A DNA stretch of 64,000 nucleotides from Polyangia bacterium (GCA_030430565.1 JAUIKS010000029.1:62001-126000), one strand, 5' to 3'. Positions 1 through 10,755 are shown, numbered from the stretch's first letter. Made by a program: numbers and translations. The notes: a model not told the origin generated them from the sequence alone.

Positions 1-66
1 AAGTGGCGGCGCCAGCGAAGACGCCTCGCCAAGGACGGCTTCCCTGTCGAGGAGGATGACGCGTGA
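1..66 (+). CDS. C-terminal end of an unidentified upstream gene (partial)
   Basis: The first 66 bases read through in one frame to TGA as 21 residues, rich in Arg/Lys and ending EEDDA. The stop overlaps the GTG start of the next gene by four bases (GTGA), as happens again twice downstream, so this is probably the last part of the first gene of the ABC-transporter operon. The basic stretch followed by an acidic end would suit a cytoplasmic tail, but the fragment is too short to identify. Confidence 0.5.
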   Translation, partial: KWRRQRRRLAKDGFPVEEDDA

Positions 67-938
67 TCGACGTCGAGGAGCTCATCTACACCTACCCCGG
101 CGCGCCGGCGCCGACCGTCCGGGGCATCTCGTTCACGATCGCCGACGGCGAGGTCTTCGGCTTCCTCGGCCCCAGCGGGGCCGGGAAGTCGACGACGCAG
201 AAAGTGCTCACGCGGCTGCTCCCGGGCTTTCAGGGCCGCGTCGAGGTCATGGGTAAGCCGCTGAGCTCGTGGGGCGCCGACTACTTCACGCGCATCGGCG
301 TCAGCTTCGAGTCGCCCAACCACTACCTCAAGCTGACCGCGCGCGAGAACCTCCGCTACTTCCGCAGCCTGTACGAAGGGCCCTGTGAGGAGGTCGAGAC
401 CGTGCTCGACTGGGTCGACCTGGGCGCGCACATCGACAAGCGCGTCAGCGACTTCTCGAAGGGCATGAAGAACCGCCTCAACTTCGCGCGCAGCCTGCTG
501 CACCGCCCGCGGCTGTGGTTCCTCGACGAGCCGACCGCCGGCCTCGACCCGGTCAACGCGCGGCGCGTGCAGGAGCTGGTGCGCCAGCGCCAGCGCGAGG
601 GCATCACGACCTTCTTGACGACCCACGACATGCACATCGCCAGCGAGCTCTGCGACCGCGTCGCGTTCATCGTCGACGGTCAGCTCGAGGTCATCGACGC
701 CCCCGCGGCGCTGCGCAAGGCCTACGGCCGACGCGAGGTCGAGCTGACCTACACGACAGGTGATCCCCAGGACCCCGCGCGCGCGATCGAGTCGCGGCGC
801 TTCCCGCTCGACGGCCTCGCCGACGCGGCCGAGTTCCAGCGCCTGCTCCGCGAGACCCGGGTCGAGACCCTGCACAGCCAGGAGACCACGCTCGAGGACG
901 TGTTCATCCAGGTCACCGGCAGGAGCCTGCAGGCGTGA
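63..938 (+). CDS. ABC transporter ATP-binding protein
   Basis: A 291-residue ABC ATPase that powers the two membrane proteins encoded just downstream. Walker A GPSGAGKST is at residues 36-44, the signature FSKGMKNR at 131-138, Walker B LWFLDEP at 151-157 and the H-loop His at 188. A C-terminal extension of about 90 residues resembles ABC-2 type exporter ATPases (the DrrA or fluoroquinolone-exporter class). GTG is the start: it overlaps the previous stop and follows GAGGAGGA. The substrate cannot be read from the sequence; a drug, lipid or peptide is equally possible. Confidence 0.93.
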   Translation: MIDVEELIYTYPGAPAPTVRGISFTIADGEVFGFLGPSGAGKSTTQKVLTRLLPGFQGRVEVMGKPLSSWGADYFTRIGVSFESPNHYLKLTARENLRYFRSLYEGPCEEVETVLDWVDLGAHIDKRVSDFSKGMKNRLNFARSLLHRPRLWFLDEPTAGLDPVNARRVQELVRQRQREGITTFLTTHDMHIASELCDRVAFIVDGQLEVIDAPAALRKAYGRREVELTYTTGDPQDPARAIESRRFPLDGLADAAEFQRLLRETRVETLHSQETTLEDVFIQVTGRSLQA

Positions 939-1669
939 GCGTCTCGACGCGCCGCCTGGCCGCCAGCCTCGCGCTCGACGTGCGCCTCCAGGCGCAGAGC
1001 AAGCTCTACGCGATCGGGCTGTTCGCCGCGGTCCTGCTCGGCCTCGGCACGCGCTGGCTGCTCAGCGTCAGCGAGCACCCCGACGCCTACGTCGCGCCCG
1101 CGCTCGCGGCCTTCTACGTGCTCGGGGTCGGCGGCACGACCTACATGTTCGGGGCCGCGACGATCCTCATGGAGAAGGGCGAGGGCACCCTGCACGCGCT
1201 GCGCGTCAGCCCGCTGCGCCGGCGCGAGTACGTGCTCTCGAAGATCATCACGCTCACCGCCTTCGCCACGGTCGAGAGCGCGGTCATCTACCTGATCGCC
1301 GGGGGGCTCGGCGTCCCCCCGCTCCCGCTGCTCGCGGGCGTGCTCATGCTCGGCGTGCTCTACACGCTCATCGGCCTCGGGCAGTCGGCGGCGCACGACT
1401 CGATGACGTCGTTCTTGTTCCCCTGGGCGGTGCTGAGCTCGCTGATCATCCAGCTCCCGGTGCTCTCCATCGTCGACCTCGGCCCGTCCTGGCTGTGGCA
1501 CCTGATCCCGACCCAGGCGCCGATCCTCGTCATGCTCTCCGCGGCGCGACCGCTCTCCGTCGGGCAGTGGGTGTACGTCGCGCTGATGGGCGCCGCGTCC
1601 ATCACGGTCGCGGCGCTGTGGTGCCGCGCCCGCTTCCGCCGTTACCTCGGGCTCACGGAGGACCGCTGA
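935..1669 (+). CDS. ABC-2 type transporter permease, first subunit
   Basis: A 244-residue protein with about six hydrophobic segments and a central RVSPLRRREY stretch, the cytoplasmic turn typical of ABC-2 permeases. GTG overlaps the ATPase stop by four bases (GTGA), so translation is coupled. Order and sizes (ATPase, ~240 aa permease, ~240 aa permease) match actinobacterial fluoroquinolone-export type operons such as Rv2688c-Rv2686c. That is a likeness of arrangement and not proof of substrate. The protein should pair with the next gene product as a heterodimeric inner-membrane channel. Confidence 0.85.
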   Translation: MSVSTRRLAASLALDVRLQAQSKLYAIGLFAAVLLGLGTRWLLSVSEHPDAYVAPALAAFYVLGVGGTTYMFGAATILMEKGEGTLHALRVSPLRRREYVLSKIITLTAFATVESAVIYLIAGGLGVPPLPLLAGVLMLGVLYTLIGLGQSAAHDSMTSFLFPWAVLSSLIIQLPVLSIVDLGPSWLWHLIPTQAPILVMLSAARPLSVGQWVYVALMGAASITVAALWCRARFRRYLGLTEDR

Positions 1670-2391
1670 TGCTCACCGTGCTGATCAACGACCTCCGCCG
1701 GCTGGTGCGCGACCAGTTCATGGTCGGCGCCGCGCTCTTCATCGTGCTCATCAGCGTCGCCATGCGCTTCGCGCTGCCGGCCGTCGCGACGGCCCTGCGC
1801 GAGGGCGGCGGCTTCGAGCTCGAGGCCTACTTCCCGCTGTTCGCGAGCTACAACGCCTTCGCTATCGGGAGCGTGCTGACCGGGCTCATCCTCGGCGTCC
1901 TGCTGCTCGAGAACCGCGAGCAGGGCACGATCTCCGCGCTGCGGGTCTCGCCCCTCTCGATCCGGAGGTTCCTCGTCATCGAGTCCGTGTTCGCCTACGT
2001 GGCGGCCGTGCCGGTGATCCTCGGCACCACGCTCGTCGTCGGGATCGGCCTCCCGAGCCCCGGCGAGCTGCTGCTCTTCACGCTGATCGCGGCCCTGTTC
2101 GCGCCGCTGATGATGCTCGCGCTCGCGACCTTCGCGTCGAACAAGCTCGAGGCCTTCGCGCTGCTCAAGGTCCTCAACCTGCTCGTCGTCGGCCCGCTCG
2201 CGGCGTACTTCGTGCCGGCGCCGTGGCAGTACGTCGCGCTCGTGTTCCCCCCCTACAGCGGGATGAAGGCCTGGTGGATCGCCACCGCCGGCGCCGGCCC
2301 GTACTGGCACTGGGTATTGATCTGTCTGCTCGTGCAGGTGGCGTGCATCGCCTGGCTCGGTCGCCGCTTCATCAAGACCGCGCGCGAGTAG
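1669..2391 (+). CDS. ABC-2 type transporter permease, second subunit
   Basis: A 240-residue membrane protein with about six hydrophobic segments. It carries RVSPLSIRRF at the same relative place as RVSPLRRREY in the preceding permease, so the two are paralogues. ATG is chosen because it overlaps the previous stop by one base (TGATG); the frame is open far upstream, but that part is shadow. It completes the exporter with the preceding ATPase and permease. The operon ends here, since the next gene is on the opposite strand 30 bases away. Confidence 0.87.
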   Translation: MLTVLINDLRRLVRDQFMVGAALFIVLISVAMRFALPAVATALREGGGFELEAYFPLFASYNAFAIGSVLTGLILGVLLLENREQGTISALRVSPLSIRRFLVIESVFAYVAAVPVILGTTLVVGIGLPSPGELLLFTLIAALFAPLMMLALATFASNKLEAFALLKVLNLLVVGPLAAYFVPAPWQYVALVFPPYSGMKAWWIATAGAGPYWHWVLICLLVQVACIAWLGRRFIKTARE

Positions 2392-2421
2392 CCGCCGCAC
2401 ACCGGGGCGATCGCTGCGGCC

Positions 2422-2931
2422 CTAGCGATCGAGCTCGATCATCGCGCTCGTCACGAGGCCCGCGAGCGTGCCGGTGATCAGCAGCGTGATGACGCTGCCG
2501 GAGAGCAGCGCCGGCATCACCCCGAGCGCCAGGAACACGCACAGCGTCCCCGAGAAGCCGCCCGCGAGCGCGAGCCCCCGTCGCAGCGAGACGCAGGCCG
2601 CAGCGAGCCCGCCGGGCACCGCCGCGACCGGGACCAGCCAGGCCCACGAGTCAGGCAGCGCGCCGCAGCAGCGCGTCGACGCGTACATCAGCGCCAGCGA
2701 CGAGACGCACGCGAGCGCGGCGCCCAGCGCCCCCGCGGCCACGCGCGCCGGCCAGCGCCGCGGGTCTGGGTGCAGCGTCGCGACCAGCGCGAGGGTGATG
2801 ATGGGGACGGACATCAGGATCAGCTGCGCCGCGCCGAGCTCGGGGGCCGCCATCGCGGCGCCGATCAGCCAGAGCGCCGCGCCGGTGCCGATACACAGGA
2901 ATTCTATCGTCCGCGTCATCCCCCTGATCAT
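2422..2931 (-). CDS. Small multi-pass membrane protein, unknown
   Basis: A 169-residue protein made almost wholly of four to five hydrophobic segments, with two adjacent Cys in the middle (STRCCGALPD). No family recognised. The start is uncertain: ATG at 2931 begins MIRGMTR, and a second ATG at 2919 follows a G-rich run too closely for a normal ribosome site. The frame is open to 3030, but the upstream part is Arg/Pro-rich and looks non-coding. It converges with the ABC operon, so it belongs to its own transcript. Confidence 0.6.
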   Translation of the reverse strand: MIRGMTRTIEFLCIGTGAALWLIGAAMAAPELGAAQLILMSVPIITLALVATLHPDPRRWPARVAAGALGAALACVSSLALMYASTRCCGALPDSWAWLVPVAAVPGGLAAACVSLRRGLALAGGFSGTLCVFLALGVMPALLSGSVITLLITGTLAGLVTSAMIELDR

Positions 2932-3029
2932 AGCCGCTGGCGCGCGGGCCCGGGGTCTTGATGCCGGCGCGCGCAAATCGGGCGTGCGCTCGTTCGTGCG
3001 CCGCGACGCGGCGCGGGGGCGCGCGGACA

Positions 3030-3049
3030 ACTTGTCTCTATGGACATGT
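3030..3049. promoter_or_regulatory. Palindromic operator-like site, ACnTGTC-N6-GACAnGT family
   Basis: ACTTGTCTCTATGGACATGT is an imperfect inverted repeat: 7-base arms matching at six positions around a 6-base spacer. The same design recurs at 6004, 46481 and, more weakly, 11140 and 27703, always between genes. Here it lies about 86 bases upstream of the secreted-protein gene at 3136. A dimeric regulator site is inferred; no regulator is identified. Confidence 0.4.
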
Positions 3050-3135
3050 CTCTAGAGAAATGAGTCGCTCGGGGGCGCGCGGGCGCGCCCCCGAGCTCGG
3101 GAACTTCCGCGCGCGCGCGCTGTCCAAGTCTGGCG

Positions 3136-3912
3136 ATGCCCCGCACGTGTCAACGCGCAGCCCTCCTCCGCCCCGCCCGCCCGCGCCGCGCTCGTCGACG
3201 CGCCGCGCTCGCCCTCGCGCTCCTGAGCGCGACGCCGCTGTCCGTCGGCCTGGGCGTCGGCGTGACGCTCGCGCCCCAGACCGCGCGCGCCGACGCGGCC
3301 TACATGCGCCTCCCGGAGCTGGTCGAGCACGCCGAGGTGATCGCGGTGGTCCAGACGGCGTGGGTCGAGGAGACCGACGTCAAGGGTGACCACTGGACCT
3401 ACCGTCAGCGCGCGCGGGTCGTCCGCGAGCTGCTGATCAAGGGTCACATGCGGCGCGTCGACCGGATCCTCGCGGAGAAGGACTTCGAGTGCGCGCGCGC
3501 GAGCTACCAGCCGGCGACGCGCTACCTCGTGTTCCTCGCGCGGGACGAGAAGACCGGCGAGCTCGTGACGCTGAACCACGGGGCCGGCAACATCCTGGTT
3601 GACGACGAGGGCGCGCTGGAGTGGAGCTACGGGGACGAGCGCGGCCACCGGTCGCTCGAGGACGTGGTCGCGGAGCTGCGCGGCATGGTCCCGCCGCCCC
3701 CTCCGCTCGACGCGTCACGCTACGCGGCGCCGCCCGCCGCCGCGCCCGCGCCCGCGACGGACCAAGCGATCGCCGCCTGTGAGTGCGCGGAGCCGACGAG
3801 TTCGTGGGGCCCGAGCCCGCTGCTGGCCGTCGGCGCGCTCTCGGTGATGCTCGGATTCGCGGCTGGATCCGCGCTCGGTCGCCGTCGCAAGCGGACCGCG
3901 CCCCCCCGCTGA
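3136..3912 (+). CDS. Secreted protein with C-terminal membrane/sorting-like tail, unknown
   Basis: A 258-residue protein. An Arg-rich N-terminus plus a hydrophobic run ending AQTARA-DA (about residues 20-53) looks like a signal peptide. The middle has no family I can name. The C-terminus has a Pro/Ala-rich linker, a Cys pair (ACEC), a hydrophobic segment and an RRRKR end. That order (Cys, membrane helix, Arg cluster) is like the MYXO-CTERM sorting signals of myxobacteria, though less clear than in the protein ending at 26027. Probably anchored at the envelope. Confidence 0.65.
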   Translation: MPRTCQRAALLRPARPRRARRRAALALALLSATPLSVGLGVGVTLAPQTARADAAYMRLPELVEHAEVIAVVQTAWVEETDVKGDHWTYRQRARVVRELLIKGHMRRVDRILAEKDFECARASYQPATRYLVFLARDEKTGELVTLNHGAGNILVDDEGALEWSYGDERGHRSLEDVVAELRGMVPPPPPLDASRYAAPPAAAPAPATDQAIAACECAEPTSSWGPSPLLAVGALSVMLGFAAGSALGRRRKRTAPPR

Positions 3913-3982
3913 GCGCGGGCACCCGCGCGTGCGCCCGCCCGCGAGCCCCTCACGGCGCCCGCGGTCCTGATACAGTCACCGC

Positions 3983-5842
3983 GTGAACATCACGTTCCGC
4001 CCCCCGGGAGAAGACCCTCCGGCGGCCCCTCCGGCCGAGCAGCAGGAGACGCGACAGCAGCCGCAACAGCAGCCGCAGCCGCAGCCCGAGCCACAGCCCG
4101 AGCCACAGCCCGAGCCACAGCCCGAGCGTTGGCAGCAGCCCCAGCTCCAGTCCCCGCCGAACGCGCTGCCGCTCTCCCACCAAGCGCCGCTGTACCAGAC
4201 GTACCCGCACTATCCACAGGCGGGGGAGACGACGTCACAGCCCCCGCAGCCCCGACCTCAGCCGGCGCAGCCTGAGCCCGAGCTCGCCGCGTCGCCCCCT
4301 CAGCCCGCGCCGCCCGAGCAGGCGCCCGTGTCGGGGCAGATCGACGCGGCGCCGCGCGCTGACGAGGCGCGCGAGCCTCCCCCCAAGGCCGCCCCGCCGC
4401 GCGCTGAGAAAGCCGCGGCGCGCCCCGCCCCGCTCCCGGATCCGCCGCGGCTCGAGCCGCTCTCGCGGCCGATGCGGCTTATCCTGTGGATCACGAGCCC
4501 CTCGCTGATCAAGGGCATGGCGCTGGGCGTCGCGCTCGCGCTGATCGGCTCGTTGACGCTGACCCTCGACGCGCTGTGGTACGTCGCCAGCGGGTTGATG
4601 ATGATCGGGGTCGCGCTGCTCGTCGGCGCGGTGGTCGGCAACTACATCTACGAGAGCCAGAAGCGGAAGCTGGTCGATCAGTCCGGTGACTACCTGCGCA
4701 ACGCCGGCGCCGCGCTCACGCACATCAGCGACGATGTGGTCACGGCGATCGTCAAGAAGGACCGCAGCCACCTCGCCAACATCCGCTACCAGCTCGAGCG
4801 CCTCGGGCCGATCGCGCAGCGCGTCTCGCAGCTGACGATCGCGTTCATCTTCAGGGCCATGGCCATGAGCACGCTGTTCGCGGTGCTCGGCGGCGTGGTC
4901 AGCTTCGCGGTGTTCCTCGCCGCGTACATGCAGGTCGAGCGCATGACCGAGCAGAACGCGCTGATCACCAAGCAGAACGAGAAGCTCGCCGAGCAGACCA
5001 ACCTGATCAAGGCGCAGAACAAGAAGATCGACGAGGAGGTCGCCGAGCGGAAGCGGGCGAACGACATCCGCATCGCCATCAGCCTCGCCGAGCAGCGCCG
5101 CAAGCCGATGATCGACCTGCTCGGCGAGATCGCGCCGGAGGTCACCGACGCCGCGATCCCGATCGACCTGGTCGGCGCGCGCGAGAAAGCGTGCGGCAAC
5201 CACCGCATCGAGCTCTCCCCGCGGATCTATCGCCGGATCCGCACCACGCTGCCCTACCTCGCGCCCTACCGCAGCATCGACCTGAGCACGCTCGACCTCA
5301 CCGACGAGCTGCGCAGCCCGGAGCAGGAGGAGCTGCTGTACTACCTCTACGACGCGAACGTCGATCTCGGCGGAGGCGGCGCGTTCCGCTTCGACGTCCC
5401 CAAGGCCGCGCTCGCGGGCTTCAACTTCTCGACCTCGCGCCCCAACCTCCAGGGCTCCCGGTTCCCCGGCGCCGATCTCCGCGCGGCGGATCTTCACTGC
5501 GCCGTGCTCACCGGCGCTGACCTCGAGGGCGCGAACCTGCGAGGCGCGACGCTCGCCGGCGTCGACCTCACCGGCGCGAACCTGAAGGACGCCGATCTCA
5601 CGCTCGCGCGGCTGCGGGGCGCCCGCGGGCTCACCCCCGAGCAGGTCAAGCGCGCGCGCTTCTGGTGGCTCGCGGTCTTCGACGCGAAGCTCGCCGGGCA
5701 GCTCGGGATCAGCGAGGACGCGCGCAAGAACCTCTCGACCCACGCCGCGAGCCTGCCCCGCTTCAGCGAGCGCGGCCGCGAGCTCGACGCCTACGTCGAG
5801 AAGCTGCAAGACGCGGCGCCCGTGCCCCCCGGCGGCCCCTGA
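3983..5842 (+). CDS. Membrane-anchored pentapeptide-repeat protein with Pro/Gln-rich N-terminus
   Basis: A 619-residue protein. Residues 15-165 are Pro/Gln/Glu low complexity. Two hydrophobic segments lie at about 173-221 and a third at about 290-316, followed by a coiled coil at about 317-370 (QNALITKQNEKLAEQTNLI). Pentapeptide repeats of the A(D/N)LxG type lie at about 479-548 (GADLEGANLRGATLAGVDL). Pentapeptide repeats form a right-handed beta helix and usually mediate protein contacts. GTG start. The gene stands alone between two short intergenic gaps and its role is unknown. Confidence 0.75.
   Translation: MNITFRPPGEDPPAAPPAEQQETRQQPQQQPQPQPEPQPEPQPEPQPERWQQPQLQSPPNALPLSHQAPLYQTYPHYPQAGETTSQPPQPRPQPAQPEPELAASPPQPAPPEQAPVSGQIDAAPRADEAREPPPKAAPPRAEKAAARPAPLPDPPRLEPLSRPMRLILWITSPSLIKGMALGVALALIGSLTLTLDALWYVASGLMMIGVALLVGAVVGNYIYESQKRKLVDQSGDYLRNAGAALTHISDDVVTAIVKKDRSHLANIRYQLERLGPIAQRVSQLTIAFIFRAMAMSTLFAVLGGVVSFAVFLAAYMQVERMTEQNALITKQNEKLAEQTNLIKAQNKKIDEEVAERKRANDIRIAISLAEQRRKPMIDLLGEIAPEVTDAAIPIDLVGAREKACGNHRIELSPRIYRRIRTTLPYLAPYRSIDLSTLDLTDELRSPEQEELLYYLYDANVDLGGGGAFRFDVPKAALAGFNFSTSRPNLQGSRFPGADLRAADLHCAVLTGADLEGANLRGATLAGVDLTGANLKDADLTLARLRGARGLTPEQVKRARFWWLAVFDAKLAGQLGISEDARKNLSTHAASLPRFSERGRELDAYVEKLQDAAPVPPGGP
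4082..4127 (+). repeat. 12-bp tandem repeat inside the pentapeptide-repeat gene
   Basis: Three full and one partial copies of CAGCCCGAGCCA in register with the codons, giving repeated Gln-Pro-Glu-Pro. The exact repetition suggests copy number could change by slippage without breaking the frame. Confidence 0.85.
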
Positions 5843-6003
5843 TCGATCGATCGCTCGCGCCGCGCGAGACCACCGCGAATCGTGCGCGCATCGTGATTCA
5901 GCAGACCTCGCGCGCCGACGAGCGCGCGGCGTCACGAGAGGCGCGCCCGCGCCCGCGCCCGCGCAAACGCGCTCGCCGCCCGTCGTCTCCGCGCGCGCGC
6001 AAT

Positions 6004-6023
6004 ACATGTCGTTATAGACAGGT
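6004..6023. promoter_or_regulatory. Palindromic operator-like site upstream of the histidine kinase
   Basis: ACATGTCGTTATAGACAGGT has 7-base arms matching at six of seven positions around a 6-base, AT-rich spacer. It is the best member of the TGTC-N6-GACA family seen here and lies 81 bases before the kinase start, much like the 86 bases at the 3030 site. It stands out from the GC-rich surroundings. Function is inferred. Confidence 0.45.
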
Positions 6024-6104
6024 AATTGCGCTCACCGTCGCAAGACGCCACAGCTTCGGTGTATCGTCAGCGAGGCCGCGCGAGCGGTCGGAGAGCCCGC
6101 TGAA

Positions 6105-7547
<1,443 letters not shown>

Positions 7548-7625
7548 CGAGGTGCTCGCCGCGAAGACTCGAACCTGACCGTACGAACATGTTCTTCGTG
7601 ATCGCGCCGTGGCCGCGAAGGGCCG

Positions 7626-9881
7626 CTACGGACGACGTCCGAGCTGCTCGCGCCGCTCGGCTCGCCACGCGCGGGCCTCGGCGCCGAGCGGCTCGCCGTG
7701 GGCTCCCGCCGCCGCGAAGCCCTCGATCGCCGCGTCCGCCAGCCGCCCGGCCCGCGCGCGTATCGTCGCTGACTCGCTCGATCGCCACAGCGCCTGCGCG
7801 AGCGCGAAGTCGGTGTGGGCGCGCTCGAACGGCCCCGCGCTGTCTCCCCGCAGCCGCTTCGCGCGCTCGAGCGACGCGAGCGCGCCCGCGACATCGCCCT
7901 GCTTGAGCAGCGACTCGCCGATGCCCGTGAGCGGGAACGCGGCCTGCTCGGAGTCCGCGCCGAGCTTGTCCTCAAAGATCAGCAGCGCCAGCCGGAACTC
8001 CTGGAGCGCCGGCGCGGGCTCGTCGCGCTTGAGCATGATGTCGCCGAGGTTGTTGTGCACGACCCCGACGTTGATGTGCCGCTCGCCGACCGTCTCGACG
8101 AGGATCTTCAGCGCGCTGCGATAGCGCTGCTCCGCCTGCGCGTACTCGAGCTGGTGCGCGTAGGCCTCGCCGAGGTTGTTGAGCGCGACGGCCACGCTGG
8201 GGTGCCCCGGGCCCAGCTCGCGCTCGTAGATCCGTCGCGCGGATTCAAAGTGCTCGATCGCCGGCTCGAAGCTGCGCGCGCGCGAGAGCGTGTTCCCCAG
8301 GTTGTTGTGCACGCCCGCGACCATGAGGTCGTCCGCTCCGCGCGTCTCGACGAAGCCCGCGAGCGCCTCCCGGTACGCCGCGATCGCCTCCTCGAGCTTG
8401 CCCTCGTGCACCCACGCCGTCGCCCGGTGATTCGCCAGGCCGGCGCGGTGATCCGTGCCCGCGTCCGCCTGCGCCCGCTCGAGACGGTCGATCACCGCGC
8501 TCGCGTGCCGCGACCACACGCGCGCCTCGACCGGCTGCCCCTGCATCACCATCACGTGGACGAGCACGGACGCGCAGCGCGCCGCGCGGTTGTCATCGCC
8601 GATCGCCAGCGAGTGCCAGTAGGCCTCGCGCCACGCGTCAGCGGAGCGCGCGTACTCGCCGAGGCCCTCCGCGGTGTCCCCGACCAGCAGCAGCGACTCG
8701 GCGAGGAGCGGGCGATAGTCGAGCGCCTTCGCCTGCGCGAGCGCGCCCTCAGCCCGGGCGAGCGACTCGAGCAGCTGCCCCGCGCGACCGCGGGCCGCCG
8801 CGTCCGCGAGCCGCCCGCGCACCAGCTCCACGGCCTCCGCCTTCGCCGGGTCCTCCGGCGGCGCGACCCGCTCGAGCAGCCCCCGCGCCTCCGCGCAGCG
8901 ATCCACGCTCGGGAGGCCTGCGGCCGCCTGCACCGCGTTCTCGACCACCGTCGCGTCCGCGTGCGCGAACACCTCGACGAGCGCCGAGAACTCCTTCAAC
9001 CGGCCCTCGAGACAGGCGACGCGCAGATCGAGCAGCTCCGTCGACTGCGTGCCGTCGACGTGCGTGGCCTCGCACGCGCGCGTGTGCATCGTCGCCCACC
9101 TCGCCGCGAACTCGTCGAGGCGCGCCTCGACGCGCTCCCACACGCCGCCGGCGAACGACAGCCCCGTCGCCAGGATCGCCTCGCGCAGCTGCCCGCGCCG
9201 CGCGTCGCCCCAGACCTCCTCGACCCGCGCCGCCGCGCCCGTGCAGGGCGTCCGCTCCGACGCCTCCTCGACCTGCCGCTCGAAGCTCTGGATCAGCGCG
9301 CGGCGGTAGAGCAGCGCCGCGCTGATCGCCATGAGCGCGATGGCGCCGCCGAGCACGAGTCGAACCCGGGCGCTGCGCGGCGCCGGATCGAGGACCTCGA
9401 GCAGCTCGTCCATGCTTTCGAACCGGTCGGCCGGGTCGACGCTCAGCCCGCGCTCGATGGCGCGGCGAACCCAGGTCGGCACGCGCGTCTCGGCCGGCGG
9501 CTCCCGCATGCGCCGCGCGAGCACCGAGCGACGGATCTCACCGACCGCGCGCCCGGGGAATGGCCGCGCGCTGTAGAGCGCCTCAAACAGCGCGATGCAG
9601 AAGCTAAATTGGTCGCTCTTCGCGTCGGTCGGCTCCCCCAGATGTTGCTCTGGGGACATGTAGGCCGGCGTGCCCGTGAGCACGCCGTCCGGCGTGATCC
9701 GGATGTTCGAGCGACGCGCGCCGCTCGACTCGATCACCGCGTCTTCCGTATCGTCCTCGAGCGCGCTCTCGCTGGTCGCCGCCAAGCCGAAGTCGAGCAC
9801 GCGGACGCGCCCGTCCTCGCCGAGCAAGACGTTCTCGGGCTTAAAGTCCCGATGAATGATCCCCAGGTCTCGACCTACCAC
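7626..9881 (-). CDS. Ser/Thr protein kinase-TPR protein lacking the kinase N-lobe
   Basis: A 751-residue open frame that begins nine residues before the catalytic loop: HRDFKPEN at 10-17, DFG at 30-32, SPEQ near 76-79. The C-lobe continues to about 165, a membrane helix lies at 173-192, and the rest is TPR repeats of the kinesin-light-chain type (VHNNLGNTL, ALNNLGEAY, VHNNLGDIM). The N-lobe with the glycine loop and the ATP-binding Lys is absent: an in-frame TAG lies about 24 bases upstream of the GTG, and no N-lobe is seen in the other two frames before the neighbouring gene. It is either a recent 5' deletion or a catalytically dead scaffold. Confidence 0.8.
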   Translation of the reverse strand: MVGRDLGIIHRDFKPENVLLGEDGRVRVLDFGLAATSESALEDDTEDAVIESSGARRSNIRITPDGVLTGTPAYMSPEQHLGEPTDAKSDQFSFCIALFEALYSARPFPGRAVGEIRRSVLARRMREPPAETRVPTWVRRAIERGLSVDPADRFESMDELLEVLDPAPRSARVRLVLGGAIALMAISAALLYRRALIQSFERQVEEASERTPCTGAAARVEEVWGDARRGQLREAILATGLSFAGGVWERVEARLDEFAARWATMHTRACEATHVDGTQSTELLDLRVACLEGRLKEFSALVEVFAHADATVVENAVQAAAGLPSVDRCAEARGLLERVAPPEDPAKAEAVELVRGRLADAAARGRAGQLLESLARAEGALAQAKALDYRPLLAESLLLVGDTAEGLGEYARSADAWREAYWHSLAIGDDNRAARCASVLVHVMVMQGQPVEARVWSRHASAVIDRLERAQADAGTDHRAGLANHRATAWVHEGKLEEAIAAYREALAGFVETRGADDLMVAGVHNNLGNTLSRARSFEPAIEHFESARRIYERELGPGHPSVAVALNNLGEAYAHQLEYAQAEQRYRSALKILVETVGERHINVGVVHNNLGDIMLKRDEPAPALQEFRLALLIFEDKLGADSEQAAFPLTGIGESLLKQGDVAGALASLERAKRLRGDSAGPFERAHTDFALAQALWRSSESATIRARAGRLADAAIEGFAAAGAHGEPLGAEARAWRAERREQLGRRP

Positions 9882-10110
9882 CGGCAGCGCGCCGTTCTTC
9901 GCGCTCTAGCGGTCGATTCCTGGGATTTCGCTATCGCCCGCGAGTACGCAGGGACACGCGCGAGCGGGCAGGTCTGTGCGGCTCCCGTGTCACACGGCGG
10001 GCACACGCGCGCCCCGCCGCCTGCGTAGGCGTGAGATCGACGAGGGACCCGATGGGATCGAGATGTTCGAAGTAGCGCGACATGTGGGTCTTCCATGAAT
10101 GGGGCGCGCG

Positions 10111-10755
10111 TCACGGACAATTGCGCTGCGCGGCGCGCTTCACCAACACGCTGTCGACATCGACGATCTCCCCGTCCGCGCCGACGAAGACCTGGTGCTC
10201 GCGGATGTCCTCCATGCAGCCGTTGCCCGTGCGCGTGAGGACGAAGAAGCCGCCGTCGGCGGCGCCCACGTTGTCGCGCCCGTCGCAGACGAGCTCGTGT
10301 TGGCGGTCGAGCTCCGCCCACAGCGCGGCCTCGCCCGGCGTGTCGATGACGTCGAGGAGCTGGAGCACCTCGGGCTGCGAGCTCGCCACGCGCGCCTCAT
10401 CGCCGCGCGTCCAGGCTAGCGAGACCTCGGAGATGCTGAAGAACTCCCCCCGGCTGATGAGCGAATCGAGCGGCAGCGCGTCGAAGGCGTCAGCGCAGGC
10501 CTCCGGATCACTCGCCGACGCACACCGCACGCCGTGGACGTCGAGCACCTCCCGATCGGGCGGGCTCGAATCCACGCCCATCGGGACGGCGCGGAGCTCG
10601 ACATAGTCGACCGGCGTCGCGGGGGAGATGTCGTCGAGCAGCTGCAGCTCGCCGCCGTCGCAGCGCCGCTGGTCGAAGCTGGACGAGTCGACGCCGCAGC
10701 CGCAGGCCAGCGCGGCGATGAGGAGGATCCGACGTTGAGGTCTGCAGCGCGACAA
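10111..10755 (-). CDS. Putative lipoprotein, unknown
   Basis: A 214-residue protein with a lipoprotein signal (ILLIAALACGC, lipidated Cys at about 18). The mature part has Cys residues at several places that could form disulphides and no recognised domain. It lies about 230 bases upstream of the N-lobe-less kinase on the same strand, and the gap between them holds no open frame I trust. Confidence 0.65.
   Translation of the reverse strand: MSRCRPQRRILLIAALACGCGVDSSSFDQRRCDGGELQLLDDISPATPVDYVELRAVPMGVDSSPPDREVLDVHGVRCASASDPEACADAFDALPLDSLISRGEFFSISEVSLAWTRGDEARVASSQPEVLQLLDVIDTPGEAALWAELDRQHELVCDGRDNVGAADGGFFVLTRTGNGCMEDIREHQVFVGADGEIVDVDSVLVKRAAQRNCP

Noticed and set aside
4235..6007. 590-codon open frame on the minus strand
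   Set aside because: It is antisense to the pentapeptide-repeat gene and made of Arg/Ala/Glu/Asp shadow text; in GC-rich DNA the opposite frames stay open by codon bias.
7815..10028. 737-codon open frame on the plus strand
   Set aside because: Antisense to the kinase-TPR gene, whose family motifs are clear; the plus frame shows only Arg/Leu/Asp-rich shadow text.
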